64,000 bases of DNA from Thermotomaculum hydrothermale (GTDB taxonomy: Bacteria; Acidobacteriota; Holophagae; Thermotomaculales; Thermotomaculaceae), in assembly GCF_016592575.1 (NCBI RefSeq), contig NZ_AP017470.1, positions 1,622,501 through 1,686,500 on the forward strand, written 5' to 3'. The notes under the pieces are model-generated. The model searched no databases, was not told the origin of the DNA, and saw only the letters and a program-made list of their open reading frames with translations. The translations under genes and the position numbers were made by a program. Each line of letters opens with the position of its first letter. Position 1 is the stretch's first letter. Shown piece by piece: positions 23,453-32,590 of this stretch.

Positions 23453-24373
23453 TTAGTCTCCCTTATATACCCATTTTATAAAGTTATAGTAAAGCTTCCA
23501 GGAGTCTTTTCCGTACCCTCCCCCTGCAACAACACCCATTGGCAAATTTTGCTGTTTTACAAAATTATACACAAATTTGTCCCTTTCAAGCACCCCTTCT
23601 GTAGAAATATTAAAAGTGCCAAAGCTATCATCTATATGAATATCTGAGCCTGCAATATAAACCACGAAATCAGGATTAAACTTATCAAAAACCTCAGGAA
23701 GATAGTATTTTAATTGAAGAAGATATTCGCTGTCTTCAGTTCCGTCTGGAAGAAGTATATCCATATTATTTTTCTTATTTATAGTATCCCAGTTATCTCT
23801 ATGAATAGAAAAGGTAAACACATTCTCATTTTTCTCAAAAATTGTAGCTGTACCATTGCCGTGGTGATAATCAAGGTCTATTACCAACACTTTCATCTCT
23901 CCGTACTTTTTAAATAGCTTAACAATAGCTATGGCAACATCGTTTACAGGGCAAAATCCCTCGCCCTTGTCTTTTTTTGCGTGGTGATAACCTCCCCCTA
24001 AATTAAAACAAACTGTTTTATCCTGGTAAGCAGAAAAAAATGTTTGAATTGTGCCCCCTGTAACATACTTAAAAAAATCTATAATGTCTGTATCAAAGGG
24101 ATTGGCATAGTCAAGAAATAGAATTTTTGCAAGAAACATAGGGTCTTTTAATTTTTCAACATAATTTTTTGAATGCACCAAGCGAAAATCATCCCAGGTG
24201 GCCGGTTCCGGTTCCTTTATGTAAGATGGCTTTACAATCTTTTCTTCAAGCAGTTTATCCCTTATCTTTCTATATTTATTGCAGTCAAAAGAACTTCTCG
24301 GCCCTTTTTCACATAACCCTAAAAAATACTCTGTTGAAAAGTACAAACAGGGTTTAGGTTTGAAAAGTCTCAT
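23453..24373 (-). CDS. Histone deacetylase-like amidohydrolase
   Basis: 306 residues from the ATG at 24373; AAGGAG precedes it, and the longer frame would run further into coaE. Zinc deacetylase motifs are intact: LGGGYHHAKKDKGEGFCPVND (His pair), VIDLDYHHGNGTATIF (metal ligands), SIHRDNWD, YIAGSDIHIDD and VAGGGYGKDSW (transition-state Tyr). The family removes acyl groups from lysine, polyamines or acetoin-related compounds. It overlaps the coaE 3' end by 20 bases. Substrate is unknown. Confidence 0.85.
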   Translation of the reverse strand: MRLFKPKPCLYFSTEYFLGLCEKGPRSSFDCNKYRKIRDKLLEEKIVKPSYIKEPEPATWDDFRLVHSKNYVEKLKDPMFLAKILFLDYANPFDTDIIDFFKYVTGGTIQTFFSAYQDKTVCFNLGGGYHHAKKDKGEGFCPVNDVAIAIVKLFKKYGEMKVLVIDLDYHHGNGTATIFEKNENVFTFSIHRDNWDTINKKNNMDILLPDGTEDSEYLLQLKYYLPEVFDKFNPDFVVYIAGSDIHIDDSFGTFNISTEGVLERDKFVYNFVKQQNLPMGVVAGGGYGKDSWKLYYNFIKWVYKGD

Positions 24374-24953
24374 ACAACTCCTTAACCTGTTTTCTTGTAT
24401 ATTCAATGCCGTCAGAATTATCAATAATATAGGTTGCGTACTTTTTTTTCTCCTCAATATCCATTTGAGTTTTTATAAACCTCTCAGCATCTTCCCTGCT
24501 CATTTTATCCCTCTCCATAAGCCTTTTTAACTGCACTTCAAAGGGGGCATACACAACTATAATCTCTTTAAATCTTTTATGACTGCCACTTTCAATTAGT
24601 AATGCAGCATCAACAATTATCAAATTTGAATCAGCCTGATTTACAAGCTCATTTTCCCTCTCAATAATTGCAGGGTGGGTAATTGAGTTAAGCAGTTCTC
24701 TCTTTTCCTTATCTGAAATAATTATTTCTCTCAGTTTTTTTCTATTTAAATTACCGTCAGGAAGAATGACATCTTTTCCAAAATATTTTTCTATCTCTTT
24801 TAAAACAGGGCTACCCTTTGAAACAACTTCCCTTGCAACCCTGTCTGCATCAATTACAAATGCCCCTAACTGCTCAAACATTGAAGAGACAAGGCTTTTT
24901 CCCGTTGCAATACCGCCTGTTAGTCCCACAATCCTTTTTTCTTTTATTTGCAT
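24354..24953 (-). CDS. coaE: Dephospho-CoA kinase
   Basis: 199 residues. It performs the last step of coenzyme A synthesis. The P-loop GLTGGIATGKSLVSSMF is at the N-terminus. It is followed by IDADRVAREVV, LNSITHPAIIERE, VDAALLIESG and RLMERDKMSREDAERFIKTQ, all standard CoaE blocks. It overlaps meaB by 10 bases and the HDAC-like gene by 20, so it belongs to the acyl-CoA gene run. Normal length. Confidence 0.93.
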   Translation of the reverse strand: MQIKEKRIVGLTGGIATGKSLVSSMFEQLGAFVIDADRVAREVVSKGSPVLKEIEKYFGKDVILPDGNLNRKKLREIIISDKEKRELLNSITHPAIIERENELVNQADSNLIIVDAALLIESGSHKRFKEIIVVYAPFEVQLKRLMERDKMSREDAERFIKTQMDIEEKKKYATYIIDNSDGIEYTRKQVKELYETFQT

Positions 24954-25870
24954 AGCAATTCCATTAACTTTTCCACCAGTTGATAGGGTGTATTCTCTCT
25001 TAATAACACTTTGTTTAAACCAATTTCCATTGAATCCTTTGACTTTTTCAGAACCTCATCTACAGCCTTTTCCTGAATTATTTTCAACACTCTGTACCTC
25101 AACCTTTCCAGCCTTCTCTCCTCAACACTTTTTTGAGCATTCTTTTCAACACCAATTAACATATAGTCAACTAACTCTTCCACCCCTTTTCCCGTGGTTG
25201 CAATTGTTTGAAAGATAGGCGTGTCTTTTTCGGAAAGGGTATTGAAGTGGTTTAAAATAGTTAATAGTTTATCAACACCCTCTCTATCCGATTTATTGAC
25301 AACAAAAACATCTGCAATTTCCATAATCCCGGCCTTTAAAGCCTGAATATCATCTCCCATACCCGGCACAAGCACAACAGCGTTCATATCGCTTACTTTC
25401 ACTATGTCAACCTCATCCTGCCCAACCCCCACAGTTTCAACAATAATATAGTCAAAGTGAGCCGCATCAAGAATATCAATTGCATCAAGGCAGGCTCTAT
25501 TTAATCCCCCTAACATCCCTCTTGTTGCCATTGAGCGAATGTAAATACCATCAACTGTTGAAAGTGTATTCATTCTAATTCTGTCTCCCAATATTGCCCC
25601 ACCTGTAAAGGGAGAGGACGGGTCAATAGCTATAATTCCAACCTTATAACCTTTTTTGTTTATACTTTTGGCTATTTTATCTGTTAAGGTGGATTTACCT
25701 GCCCCTGGAGAACCTGTTATTCCAAAGATTTTTGCATTGCCTGTTCTCCCAAATATGGGATTGATAATTAAGTCTGCGCTTGAAGGATTGTTTTCCACAA
25801 AGGTTATAGCCTTTGCAATACTCCTTATATTTTGTTGTAAAATCCCCTCAACTATCTTTTCTATATCCAT
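24944..25870 (-). CDS. meaB: MeaB/ArgK-type GTPase chaperone of a B12 acyl-CoA mutase
   Basis: 308-residue G3E GTPase. Walker A is GSPGAGKSTLTDKIA. The family signature DPSSPFTGGAILGDRIRM and the base-specificity motif NKSD are visible, with VETVGVGQDEVDIVKV and LVPGMGDDIQALKAG in between. It protects and reloads the adenosylcobalamin of methylmalonyl-CoA (or a related) mutase. That mutase is not in the window. The neighbours, acyl-CoA dehydrogenase and thiolase, support propionyl-CoA or branched acyl-CoA breakdown. Confidence 0.92.
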   Translation of the reverse strand: MDIEKIVEGILQQNIRSIAKAITFVENNPSSADLIINPIFGRTGNAKIFGITGSPGAGKSTLTDKIAKSINKKGYKVGIIAIDPSSPFTGGAILGDRIRMNTLSTVDGIYIRSMATRGMLGGLNRACLDAIDILDAAHFDYIIVETVGVGQDEVDIVKVSDMNAVVLVPGMGDDIQALKAGIMEIADVFVVNKSDREGVDKLLTILNHFNTLSEKDTPIFQTIATTGKGVEELVDYMLIGVEKNAQKSVEERRLERLRYRVLKIIQEKAVDEVLKKSKDSMEIGLNKVLLRENTPYQLVEKLMELLCK

Positions 25871-25899
25871 AATTTATTTTCAAAAACTAAAAAACAGCT

Positions 25900-27042
25900 T
25901 TAGTCTCTCAACAAGCTTCTTGCAATAACAAGCCTCTGGATTTCAGAAGTACCTTCTCCAATGGTACCTAATTTAGCATCTCTATAAAACTTTTCAGCAG
26001 GATACTCTTTAACATAGCCATATCCCCCTAATATCTGGACAGCCTCGTTTGCAACCCAGACAGTAGCCTCAGATGCGTATAGCTTTGCCATAGCAGAGAT
26101 CTTGTTTACATTCTGCCCTGCATCCTTTAATGCTGCAGCCTGATAGACGAGAAGCCTCGCTGCTTCAACCTTTGTTGCCATATCGGCAAGTTTAAATTGA
26201 ATTGCCTGAAAAGCGGAGATAGGTTTACCAAAGGCATACCTTTCCTTTGAATACCTCAAAGCAACCTCATATGCCCCTTGAGCCATTCCAAGGCAATAGG
26301 CCGCAATTGATATCCTTCCCCCATCAAGTATTGCAAGTGCATTTTTAAAACCTTCTCCCTCTTTTCCCAACAATCTGTCTGCCGGCACTTTGGCATCTTC
26401 AAAAATCAATTCAGAGGTATCACTTGCCCTCATTCCACATTTATTTTCTTTCTTACCCGGCCTGAACCCTTCAATTGATTTATCAAGGATAAAGGCAGAA
26501 ATACCATGTTTCCCTGCCTCAGGGTTTGTTCTTGCCATTACCACATAAATATCCCCGTATGTACCATGGGTTATAAACTGCTTGGTACCGTTTAATATGT
26601 AATAATCCCCCTGTTTTTTTGCAGTTGACTTTAAAGCCCCTGCATCAGAGCCACTTCCCGGTTCAGTCAATCCCCAGGCTCCTATAGCCTCTCCCTTTGC
26701 CAACGGCACTAAAAATTTCCTCTTCTGCTCTTCATTTCCAAACATATAAATGTGGCTTGTGCAAAGGGAATTGTGAGCAGCAACCCCTAAACCAATTGAT
26801 CCATCAATCCTTGATAATTCTTCAACAATTATTGCATATTCCACATAACCGTATCCGGCACCACCGTACTCTTCGGGGATAACAACCCCCAAAAAACCTA
26901 ACTCACCCATTTTATGAAAAAGGTCTTTGGGGAAAATCTGCGCCTCATCCCACTCCATCACATGGGGTTTTATCTCTTTTTCTGCAAAATCCCTCACCAT
27001 TTTTTTTAGCATTTTTTGCTCTTGAGTAAATTCAAAATCCAT
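25900..27042 (-). CDS. Acyl-CoA dehydrogenase
   Basis: 380 residues from the ATG at 27042; the upstream TTG at 27054 lies in the GGGAGGGG ribosome site. FAD motifs [15 protein letters not shown] and [14 protein letters not shown] are present. The C-terminal [30 protein letters not shown] and [11 protein letters not shown] keep the catalytic Glu of the short/medium-chain type. It oxidises an acyl-CoA to the 2-enoyl-CoA in beta-oxidation and passes electrons to ETF. It follows ctpA by 21 bases in the thiolase operon. Confidence 0.93.
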   Translation of the reverse strand: MDFEFTQEQKMLKKMVRDFAEKEIKPHVMEWDEAQIFPKDLFHKMGELGFLGVVIPEEYGGAGYGYVEYAIIVEELSRIDGSIGLGVAAHNSLCTSHIYMFGNEEQKRKFLVPLAKGEAIGAWGLTEPGSGSDAGALKSTAKKQGDYYILNGTKQFITHGTYGDIYVVMARTNPEAGKHGISAFILDKSIEGFRPGKKENKCGMRASDTSELIFEDAKVPADRLLGKEGEGFKNALAILDGGRISIAAYCLGMAQGAYEVALRYSKERYAFGKPISAFQAIQFKLADMATKVEAARLLVYQAAALKDAGQNVNKISAMAKLYASEATVWVANEAVQILGGYGYVKEYPAEKFYRDAKLGTIGEGTSEIQRLVIARSLLRD

Positions 27043-27063
27043 ATCCCCTCCCAAAAATGCGCT

Positions 27064-28599
27064 CTATTTTTTCTTTGTTTTTTGAGCCTTTTTGTAAAGG
27101 GCTTCTGCTTCAGGAAACAATTCAAGGGCTTTCTGAAACTGCTTATCTACTTCAAGAAACCTTTTTGTTCCCTCTGCCAGCCCGAATTTAATGTTTAAAA
27201 CTTCTTGCTCAATCAATACCTTAATAAGTTTTAAATTATCTTTAATATCCTTTTCAGTAAAATCTATCCCGTTTTTCTTTAAAAAGGATTTAAAATCATC
27301 TAAAACAGAGTCATCTGCAACAAAAGATTTTTTAATATCTTTGTGCTTATTTGTATATTCCACTGCAAACCTGAAGAATGCTGAATCCCTGAATCTCAAC
27401 TTAACAAGAAAGTCACTTAATTTGCCGGAATCAACGGTATAATCAGGGGTAATGCCCCCTCCACCGTAAACCGTTCTCTTCAATTTTGTTGTTTTAAAGA
27501 CAGGTTTATTTTCATTCTTTTCCTCTTCAGTTTGCAATTGTGGATTAAAATAATCTCCAAAAGAGGTTTTGTAATCCCTTTGAATACACCTTCCAGATGG
27601 GGTATAGTATTTCGCAGTTGTTAAAGCAAGAGCCATCTTTTTCTCTATCTCAAACACTGTTTGAACAAGCCCCTTACCCCAGGAGGTTTTTCCCACAATC
27701 AGGCCTCTGTCATTGTCCTGAATTGAACCAGCAACAATTTCCGAACCTGAAGCACTTCCCCTGTTTATTAAAACAACAAGGGGGATATTTTCAAATCCAA
27801 AGTTGTTTCTTGCATAGTAATCAGACCTCTCTTCTTTAGTTCTTCCCTTTATATATACGACCAAATCTCCCTTTGGCAAAAACAAATCAGAAACAATAAC
27901 AGCAGAACTTAATAATCCACCGGGGTTATTTCTCAAATCAAGAATAAGTTTTTTCATCCCCTGCTTTTGCAATTTTTTAAGGGCATCATAAACCTCTTTG
28001 CCGGTTTTTTCACCAAAGCTTTTTACAAGAATATACCCTGTATCTTTGTTTACCATAAATGCATATTCAACAGTCCTTTCAGGTATTTCTGCACGCATTA
28101 TGGTAAAGGTAAGGAGTTTTTTATACCCTGGCCTTTTAATTGTTATAACAACCTTTGTCCCTTTCTTACCTCTCAGCTTTGATACTGCGTCATTTACATT
28201 CATCCCCTCTGTCGGCTCACCGTTAATTGCGTAAATTATATCGCCGGAACGAATTCCAGCCTTTGCAGCAGGGGTATTTGCAATTGGAGCAATTACAGTT
28301 ATTTTCCCGTTTCTCTGGGAGATAATCATTCCAACCCCGTAAAACTTACCCCTTTGTTCCTCAGTCATTCTTCTATACGCTTCTTCATTTAAAAAGGTGG
28401 AGTGGGGATCAAGGGTTGAAAGCATTCCGTCTATTGAGCCTTCAACAAACTTTTTATAGGTAAATTCGTTAACTGAATTTTTCTTTAAAAAATCTCCTAA
28501 ATCAACTAATGATGCAACCTTTTTGCTGTACTCAACAGCAAATATACCTACAAAAACAGTTAAAAGTAATACTACAGGAAACAGTATCTTCTTTTTCAT
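27064..28599 (-). CDS. ctpA: Carboxy-terminal processing peptidase (S41)
   Basis: 511 residues, anchored or exported by an N-terminal helix (ILFPVVLLLTVFVGIFA). The N-terminal cap carries GSIDGMLSTLDPHSTFLN. The PDZ domain (about 85-165) has VIAPIANTPAAKAGIRSGD. The catalytic domain has LILDLRNNPGG, the Ser in NRGSASGSEIVAGSIQD, and the Lys in GKTSWGKGLVQ. It trims periplasmic proteins. It sits 5 bases after the thiolase stop and before the acyl-CoA dehydrogenase, so it is an unrelated housekeeping gene inside a metabolic operon. The C-terminus extends ~100 residues beyond the peptidase core. Confidence 0.92.
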   Translation of the reverse strand: MKKKILFPVVLLLTVFVGIFAVEYSKKVASLVDLGDFLKKNSVNEFTYKKFVEGSIDGMLSTLDPHSTFLNEEAYRRMTEEQRGKFYGVGMIISQRNGKITVIAPIANTPAAKAGIRSGDIIYAINGEPTEGMNVNDAVSKLRGKKGTKVVITIKRPGYKKLLTFTIMRAEIPERTVEYAFMVNKDTGYILVKSFGEKTGKEVYDALKKLQKQGMKKLILDLRNNPGGLLSSAVIVSDLFLPKGDLVVYIKGRTKEERSDYYARNNFGFENIPLVVLINRGSASGSEIVAGSIQDNDRGLIVGKTSWGKGLVQTVFEIEKKMALALTTAKYYTPSGRCIQRDYKTSFGDYFNPQLQTEEEKNENKPVFKTTKLKRTVYGGGGITPDYTVDSGKLSDFLVKLRFRDSAFFRFAVEYTNKHKDIKKSFVADDSVLDDFKSFLKKNGIDFTEKDIKDNLKLIKVLIEQEVLNIKFGLAEGTKRFLEVDKQFQKALELFPEAEALYKKAQKTKKK

Positions 28600-28604
28600 A
28601 AAGG

Positions 28605-29786
28605 TTATACCCTCTCAATTGCCATTGCAACTGCATTTCCACCACCAAGGCAGAGAGCCACAATCCCTCTCTTTAAGTTTCTTTTTTCAAGGGCATTTAA
28701 CATGGTTACCATAAGCCTTGCTCCTGATGCCCCAATAGGATGTCCCAATGCAACTGCACCGCCGTTAACATTTACCTTTGCAGGGTCAAGCTTTAATTCG
28801 TCAATAACTGCAACAAGCTGAACAGCAAAGGCTTCGTTTATTTCATAAAGGTCCACATCTTCATTTTTCCATCCAGTTTTTTCCCAGAGCATCTTTATGG
28901 CAGGGATTGGGGTAAGCATTACCCATTGAGGCTCCAACCCTGAAACAGCATAGTCAACTATCCTTGCTCTGATTGGAAGGTTATTCTCTTTGGCATAATC
29001 CTCATCTGCAACTACGCAAACAGCTGCACCATCGTTAATTGTTGATGCGTTTCCAGCGGTTACAGTTCCGTCTTTTTTGAATGCAGGTCTTAGTTTTGCC
29101 AATTTTTCCATCGTTGTGTCTGCCCTTGGTCCTTCATCAGTATCAATCACAACAGGGTCTCCCTTTCTCTGCGGCACTTCAACCGGGACAATTTCATCTT
29201 TGAAAGCACCACTCTTAATTGCATTTACAGCCTTCATCTGGGAATTATATGCGTATTCATCCTGTTGCTCTCTTGTAATTCCATATTTTTCAGCAACAAG
29301 TTCAGCAGTAATTCCCATATGGTAATCGTTGTATATATCCCATAAACCATCGTGTACCATTGAGTCAATTAAAACACCGTTGCCAAGCCTGTACCCTATT
29401 CTTGCTTTATCAAGAAGGTAGGGACAATTTGACATACTCTCCATACCGCCTGCTATGGAAAGTTTTGTATCCCCGGCCTTTATTGTTTGGGCAGCAAGCA
29501 TAATTGCCCTTAACCCTGAACCGCAAACCTTGTTAACTGTTAGTGAAGGGATTTTAACAGGTAAGCCTGCAAAAATTGCAGCCTGCCTTGCAGGGTTTTG
29601 TCCAATTCCTGCCTGAACAACATTCCCCATTACAACTTCATCTATCTCTTCCACATTAATACCAGTTCTTTTTACAGCCTCTTTTATCACAATAGAGCCT
29701 AATTCAGGCGCTCTTAAAGATGACAATCCTCCCATAAATCTTCCAATAGGAGTTCTTACTGCTCCAACAATTACCGGTTTTCCCAT
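28605..29786 (-). CDS. Acetyl-CoA acetyltransferase (thiolase)
   Basis: 393 residues, normal thiolase length. The acyl-accepting Cys is in [12 protein letters not shown] near residue 88. The C-terminal motifs [20 protein letters not shown] (His) and [18 protein letters not shown] (second Cys) are intact. It condenses or cleaves acetoacetyl-CoA/3-ketoacyl-CoA at the end of beta-oxidation. It leads the operon with ctpA, acyl-CoA dehydrogenase, meaB, coaE and the HDAC-like gene. GAGAGGTG precedes the ATG. A sigma-54-like element and a terminator lie upstream. Confidence 0.94.
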   Translation of the reverse strand: MGKPVIVGAVRTPIGRFMGGLSSLRAPELGSIVIKEAVKRTGINVEEIDEVVMGNVVQAGIGQNPARQAAIFAGLPVKIPSLTVNKVCGSGLRAIMLAAQTIKAGDTKLSIAGGMESMSNCPYLLDKARIGYRLGNGVLIDSMVHDGLWDIYNDYHMGITAELVAEKYGITREQQDEYAYNSQMKAVNAIKSGAFKDEIVPVEVPQRKGDPVVIDTDEGPRADTTMEKLAKLRPAFKKDGTVTAGNASTINDGAAVCVVADEDYAKENNLPIRARIVDYAVSGLEPQWVMLTPIPAIKMLWEKTGWKNEDVDLYEINEAFAVQLVAVIDELKLDPAKVNVNGGAVALGHPIGASGARLMVTMLNALEKRNLKRGIVALCLGGGNAVAMAIERV

Positions 29787-29823
29787 AATTCACCTCTCAA
29801 TAGTTTTATATTTAGAGTATATC

Positions 29824-29850
29824 AAAAAAAAATCCCCCGGTTAAGGGGGA
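29824..29850 (-). terminator. Rho-independent terminator upstream of the thiolase gene
   Basis: TCCCCC / GGGGGA hairpin with a 6-base loop, followed on the minus strand by T9. It ends the outer-membrane-protein transcript, or acts as an attenuator for a transcript begun at 29880. Confidence 0.8.
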
Positions 29851-29889
29851 AAGTTTATATCTGAAAAGGAGGTCACCATAAATAATTAA

Positions 29890-29905
29890 TGCAACATTTA
29901 TGCCA
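29890..29905 (-). promoter_or_regulatory. Second sigma-54-like element
   Basis: The minus strand reads TGGCATAAATGTTGCA. GG and GC are separated by exactly ten bases and the -12 half is a perfect TTGCA. A start near 29880 would give only ~50 bases before the terminator at 29824-29850. It would then make a short RNA or an attenuated transcript of the thiolase operon. Confidence 0.45.
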
Positions 29906-29940
29906 GAAAAATTACAGAGTTTAATGCCATTCTGACACAT

Positions 29941-30621
29941 TTAGAATTTTACCGAAGCATTAATCCTGTAAACAGTGGCCTCCCCTTTTACAACCTGTGC
30001 GTTTAAGTTTAAAACCGGAAGAAGGGACATTCTTACCCCACCCATTATTAAAACCTGACTTTCTGAGTTTGAAAAATGAGGGAGTAAATCCCCTTTATAT
30101 TTAACATGGGATTTTAAATAAGATACCCCACCGTATGGAGTAAAAAACAAAATTCCTTTAGATGCAAATAATCCTGCTGAATATGAATAGGCATCCATGT
30201 AAGAATTTCCAGTTAAATTTGAATAAGTTACCCTTGCAACAACAGATGGAAATAATGCATTTCCGTGGATAAGCCTGTAATTTGCTGAAATACCCCAGGA
30301 ATTTGAGTTAATGTCAGAGTAGTCTCTTAAAGTTATCCCAACAGCCAAATCGTCTGTTAACCCTTTTCTCAAAGAAACTTCGGTAAAGGTTATTGTATTA
30401 TCAAGAGAAGGGATAGCACTGTTCCAGGTTGATTGGGAAATATCAACAATTCCTGCTGAAACAGAAAGGTTAAATCCAAATACCCCGAAGCCAGAAGAAA
30501 CGCTTACCGGATTAAAGTAAAGCATTGTGCCTGTTTCTTTAACAAACTTTGAAGAATTAAAATTCTGGGAAAATGATAAAAAAGAAAAACAAAGCATCAA
30601 CAAAACAATTAGCTTTTTCAT
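29941..30621 (-). CDS. Predicted outer-membrane beta-barrel protein
   Basis: 226 residues with a signal peptide (MKKLIVLLMLCFSFLSFSQ). The body alternates polar and hydrophobic residues in ~10 amphipathic strands, such as GVFGFNLSVSAGIVDIS, LAVGITLRDYS and SVVARVTYSNL. It ends in Phe (RINASVKF), the usual barrel C-terminus. No named family is recognised. TAAGGAG precedes the ATG, and the DsrE-like gene ends 13 bases upstream. Confidence 0.72.
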   Translation of the reverse strand: MKKLIVLLMLCFSFLSFSQNFNSSKFVKETGTMLYFNPVSVSSGFGVFGFNLSVSAGIVDISQSTWNSAIPSLDNTITFTEVSLRKGLTDDLAVGITLRDYSDINSNSWGISANYRLIHGNALFPSVVARVTYSNLTGNSYMDAYSYSAGLFASKGILFFTPYGGVSYLKSHVKYKGDLLPHFSNSESQVLIMGGVRMSLLPVLNLNAQVVKGEATVYRINASVKF

Positions 30622-30633
30622 ATATTTAACTCC

Positions 30634-30984
30634 TTAAAATTCAAGCACTTTGTCGCATTCAACAACCCAGGTGGAAAACTCTTTCATATTGCTCCTCTTT
30701 ACCCCTTCAATTAGTTGAAGATGGGCAATGCCCCTTGCATCCATACAGCTTCCGCAAGCCTTAATTTCTCCCCCTTTGTTAATAACCGCTTTAACCATTT
30801 TTTCAATATTGTAATAACCCTCAGGGGTTTTTTGCCCTGGTAAACCACAGAATACCCCATCTGCAAGGAGAAAAATTTTCACATCAACATTGTGCTCCCT
30901 CTGTAAAGTCATGGCCATTCTAAATGCGTTGTAAGCCTTTTCTGTTCCATATGGTGCATCATTGACTATTATCAACACTTTCAT
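30634..30984 (-). CDS. DsrE-family protein
   Basis: 116 residues with the DsrE/YchN fold. An N-terminal VLIIVNDAPYGTEKAYNAFRMA is followed by VKIFLLADGVFCGLPGQKTPEGYYN and IKACGSCMDARGI, the last with a Cys pair like that of sulfur-handling members. It is cytoplasmic and may relay sulfur. AGGAGGAGAT precedes the ATG. It follows a TatD gene by 8 bases. Confidence 0.88.
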   Translation of the reverse strand: MKVLIIVNDAPYGTEKAYNAFRMAMTLQREHNVDVKIFLLADGVFCGLPGQKTPEGYYNIEKMVKAVINKGGEIKACGSCMDARGIAHLQLIEGVKRSNMKEFSTWVVECDKVLEF

Positions 30985-30992
30985 ATCTCCTC

Positions 30993-31763
30993 CTAAAAAG
31001 AATTTTTACCAAACAGGTTAAAAAAGTTTTGATTTGCTATGTTTGATAAATTTTCAACATTCATCCCTTTAATTTCAGCAGCCTTTTCAATTGTATATTT
31101 CACCCTTAACGGCTCATTCCTCTTCCCCCTGTATGGCACAGGGGAGAGGTATGGAGAATCTGTCTCAAAGAACACTCTGTCTATTGGTGTTTTTTTTACC
31201 AATTGCCTTAATTCCTCAGCCTTAGGAAAGGTTATTATCCCGCTGAATGAAATGTAAAAGTCAAGCTGAACAGCTGTATTAAAAAAATCCTCCCCTGATG
31301 TAAAGCAGTGTATAACCCCTTTTATTCCTTTATGCTTTTTTAGAATTGATGCAGTCTCTTTATCTGCATCCCTTGTGTGAATAATAACAGGAAGGTTAAA
31401 CTTTTTTGCTATTTTTAACTGAATTTCAAAAGCCCTAATCTGCTCTTCCCTTGGAGAATTGTCATAGTAAAAATCAAGGCCTATCTCTCCAATTGCAGTT
31501 ATAAGCCTTTTCTCAGCAACATTTTTTAAGAAATCTTCTTCATTTTTACCAAAAATTTTTGCATCGTGGGGATGCCAGCCTAAAGAGGTGTAAATCCCTG
31601 AATACTTTTCGCAAAGCTCTTTGTTTAAATAAAATTCATCAATATTCGTTGATACACTTAAAAGAGAAATTCCCCCTTCTTCAAAAAACCGCTCTATAAC
31701 TTCATTTCTATCATCGTTAAATGAATCCATTGCAAGGTGGCAATGGGAATCTATAAACTCCAT
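30993..31763 (-). CDS. TatD-family metal-dependent hydrolase, copy 1
   Basis: 256 residues with TIM-barrel metal motifs FIDSHCHLAMDSF, LGWHPHDA, AIGEIGLDFYYD, LPVIIHTRDAD, GVIHCFTSG and FFETDSPYLSPVPYRGKRNEP. The family includes DNases with 3'-5' activity and tRNA-linked hydrolases. It starts 20 bases after uppP. A second TatD-family protein is encoded at 61773-62531; the two are clearly diverged. Confidence 0.9.
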   Translation of the reverse strand: MEFIDSHCHLAMDSFNDDRNEVIERFFEEGGISLLSVSTNIDEFYLNKELCEKYSGIYTSLGWHPHDAKIFGKNEEDFLKNVAEKRLITAIGEIGLDFYYDNSPREEQIRAFEIQLKIAKKFNLPVIIHTRDADKETASILKKHKGIKGVIHCFTSGEDFFNTAVQLDFYISFSGIITFPKAEELRQLVKKTPIDRVFFETDSPYLSPVPYRGKRNEPLRVKYTIEKAAEIKGMNVENLSNIANQNFFNLFGKNSF

Positions 31764-31783
31764 TTACTCCCCCTTTAATCTTT

Positions 31784-32590
31784 TTACCCGATTAAAAATG
31801 ATATCACTGCAAGAACAAAAAGGTAAAAGGAAAAGTAATGAAGTTTAAGTTTTTTTACCACTATTTCAACAAGTTTTATTGAATAAACTCCAACAATTAA
31901 AGCAACAAAAAAGCCTAAAATATATGGCATTGTAAAACCTGTATGTGAAATATCCTTAAATTCAAGGATAAATGCTCCTAAAATTGCTGGAATTGAAAGC
32001 AAAAAGGAAAATTCAGCACTATCTTCGGCACATACTCCAAAAATCAATGCTGCTGTAATTGTTGCACCGCTTCTTGAAATTCCAGGCATAATAGCTATCC
32101 CCTGGGCAATTCCTATTAAAATAGGAAGCCACAGGCCATAGTTTAAAAGGGGATTAGAGTTTCCCTTCTGCTGAATTTTCCAGGCCACAAAAAGAAAAAT
32201 TGCAGTAATAAAAAAACATAATCCAACAATGTGAAGGTTTGAGTGGAAAGATTCAACTTTATCTTTTAAAAAAAGCCCAATTATTCCAGTCGGTATTGTC
32301 GCCAATATCCCGAATAAAAGAAACCTGTACGGCCTTTCTGCAAAGTTTGAAAACTTTTCTTCTTCTGGTTTTTTCCCAAAAAGGCTTAAAATTATGGCAA
32401 TAATATCTTTTCTGTAATAGATAAGTACAGCAAACAGGGTTGCAAGGTGAATAACTACATCAAAGGCAATATCAGGTTTTTTTAAGCCAATTATTTTCCC
32501 AAAAAGTGCAAGGTGGCCTGAAGAGGATACAGGCAGAAATTCCGTAAGCCCCTGAATAAGGGCAAGAATAAAAGCCTGTACCCAGCTCAT
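31784..32590 (-). CDS. uppP: Undecaprenyl-diphosphatase
   Basis: 268-residue polytopic membrane enzyme (BacA type). The catalytic blocks are ALIQGLTEFLPVSSSGHLALFG near the N-terminus and IMPGISRSGATITAAL in the second half. About eight helices are visible. It dephosphorylates undecaprenyl-PP to recycle the lipid carrier for peptidoglycan. Its ATG overlaps the stop of the DUF4412-like gene (TAATG). Confidence 0.94.
   Translation of the reverse strand: MSWVQAFILALIQGLTEFLPVSSSGHLALFGKIIGLKKPDIAFDVVIHLATLFAVLIYYRKDIIAIILSLFGKKPEEEKFSNFAERPYRFLLFGILATIPTGIIGLFLKDKVESFHSNLHIVGLCFFITAIFLFVAWKIQQKGNSNPLLNYGLWLPILIGIAQGIAIMPGISRSGATITAALIFGVCAEDSAEFSFLLSIPAILGAFILEFKDISHTGFTMPYILGFFVALIVGVYSIKLVEIVVKKLKLHYFSFYLFVLAVISFLIG

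Noticed and set aside
29871-29925. Plus-strand mini-ORF after AAAGGAGGTCACC
   Set aside because: The only ATG is ~20 bases past the AGGAGG and gives 11 codons with no recognisable product.
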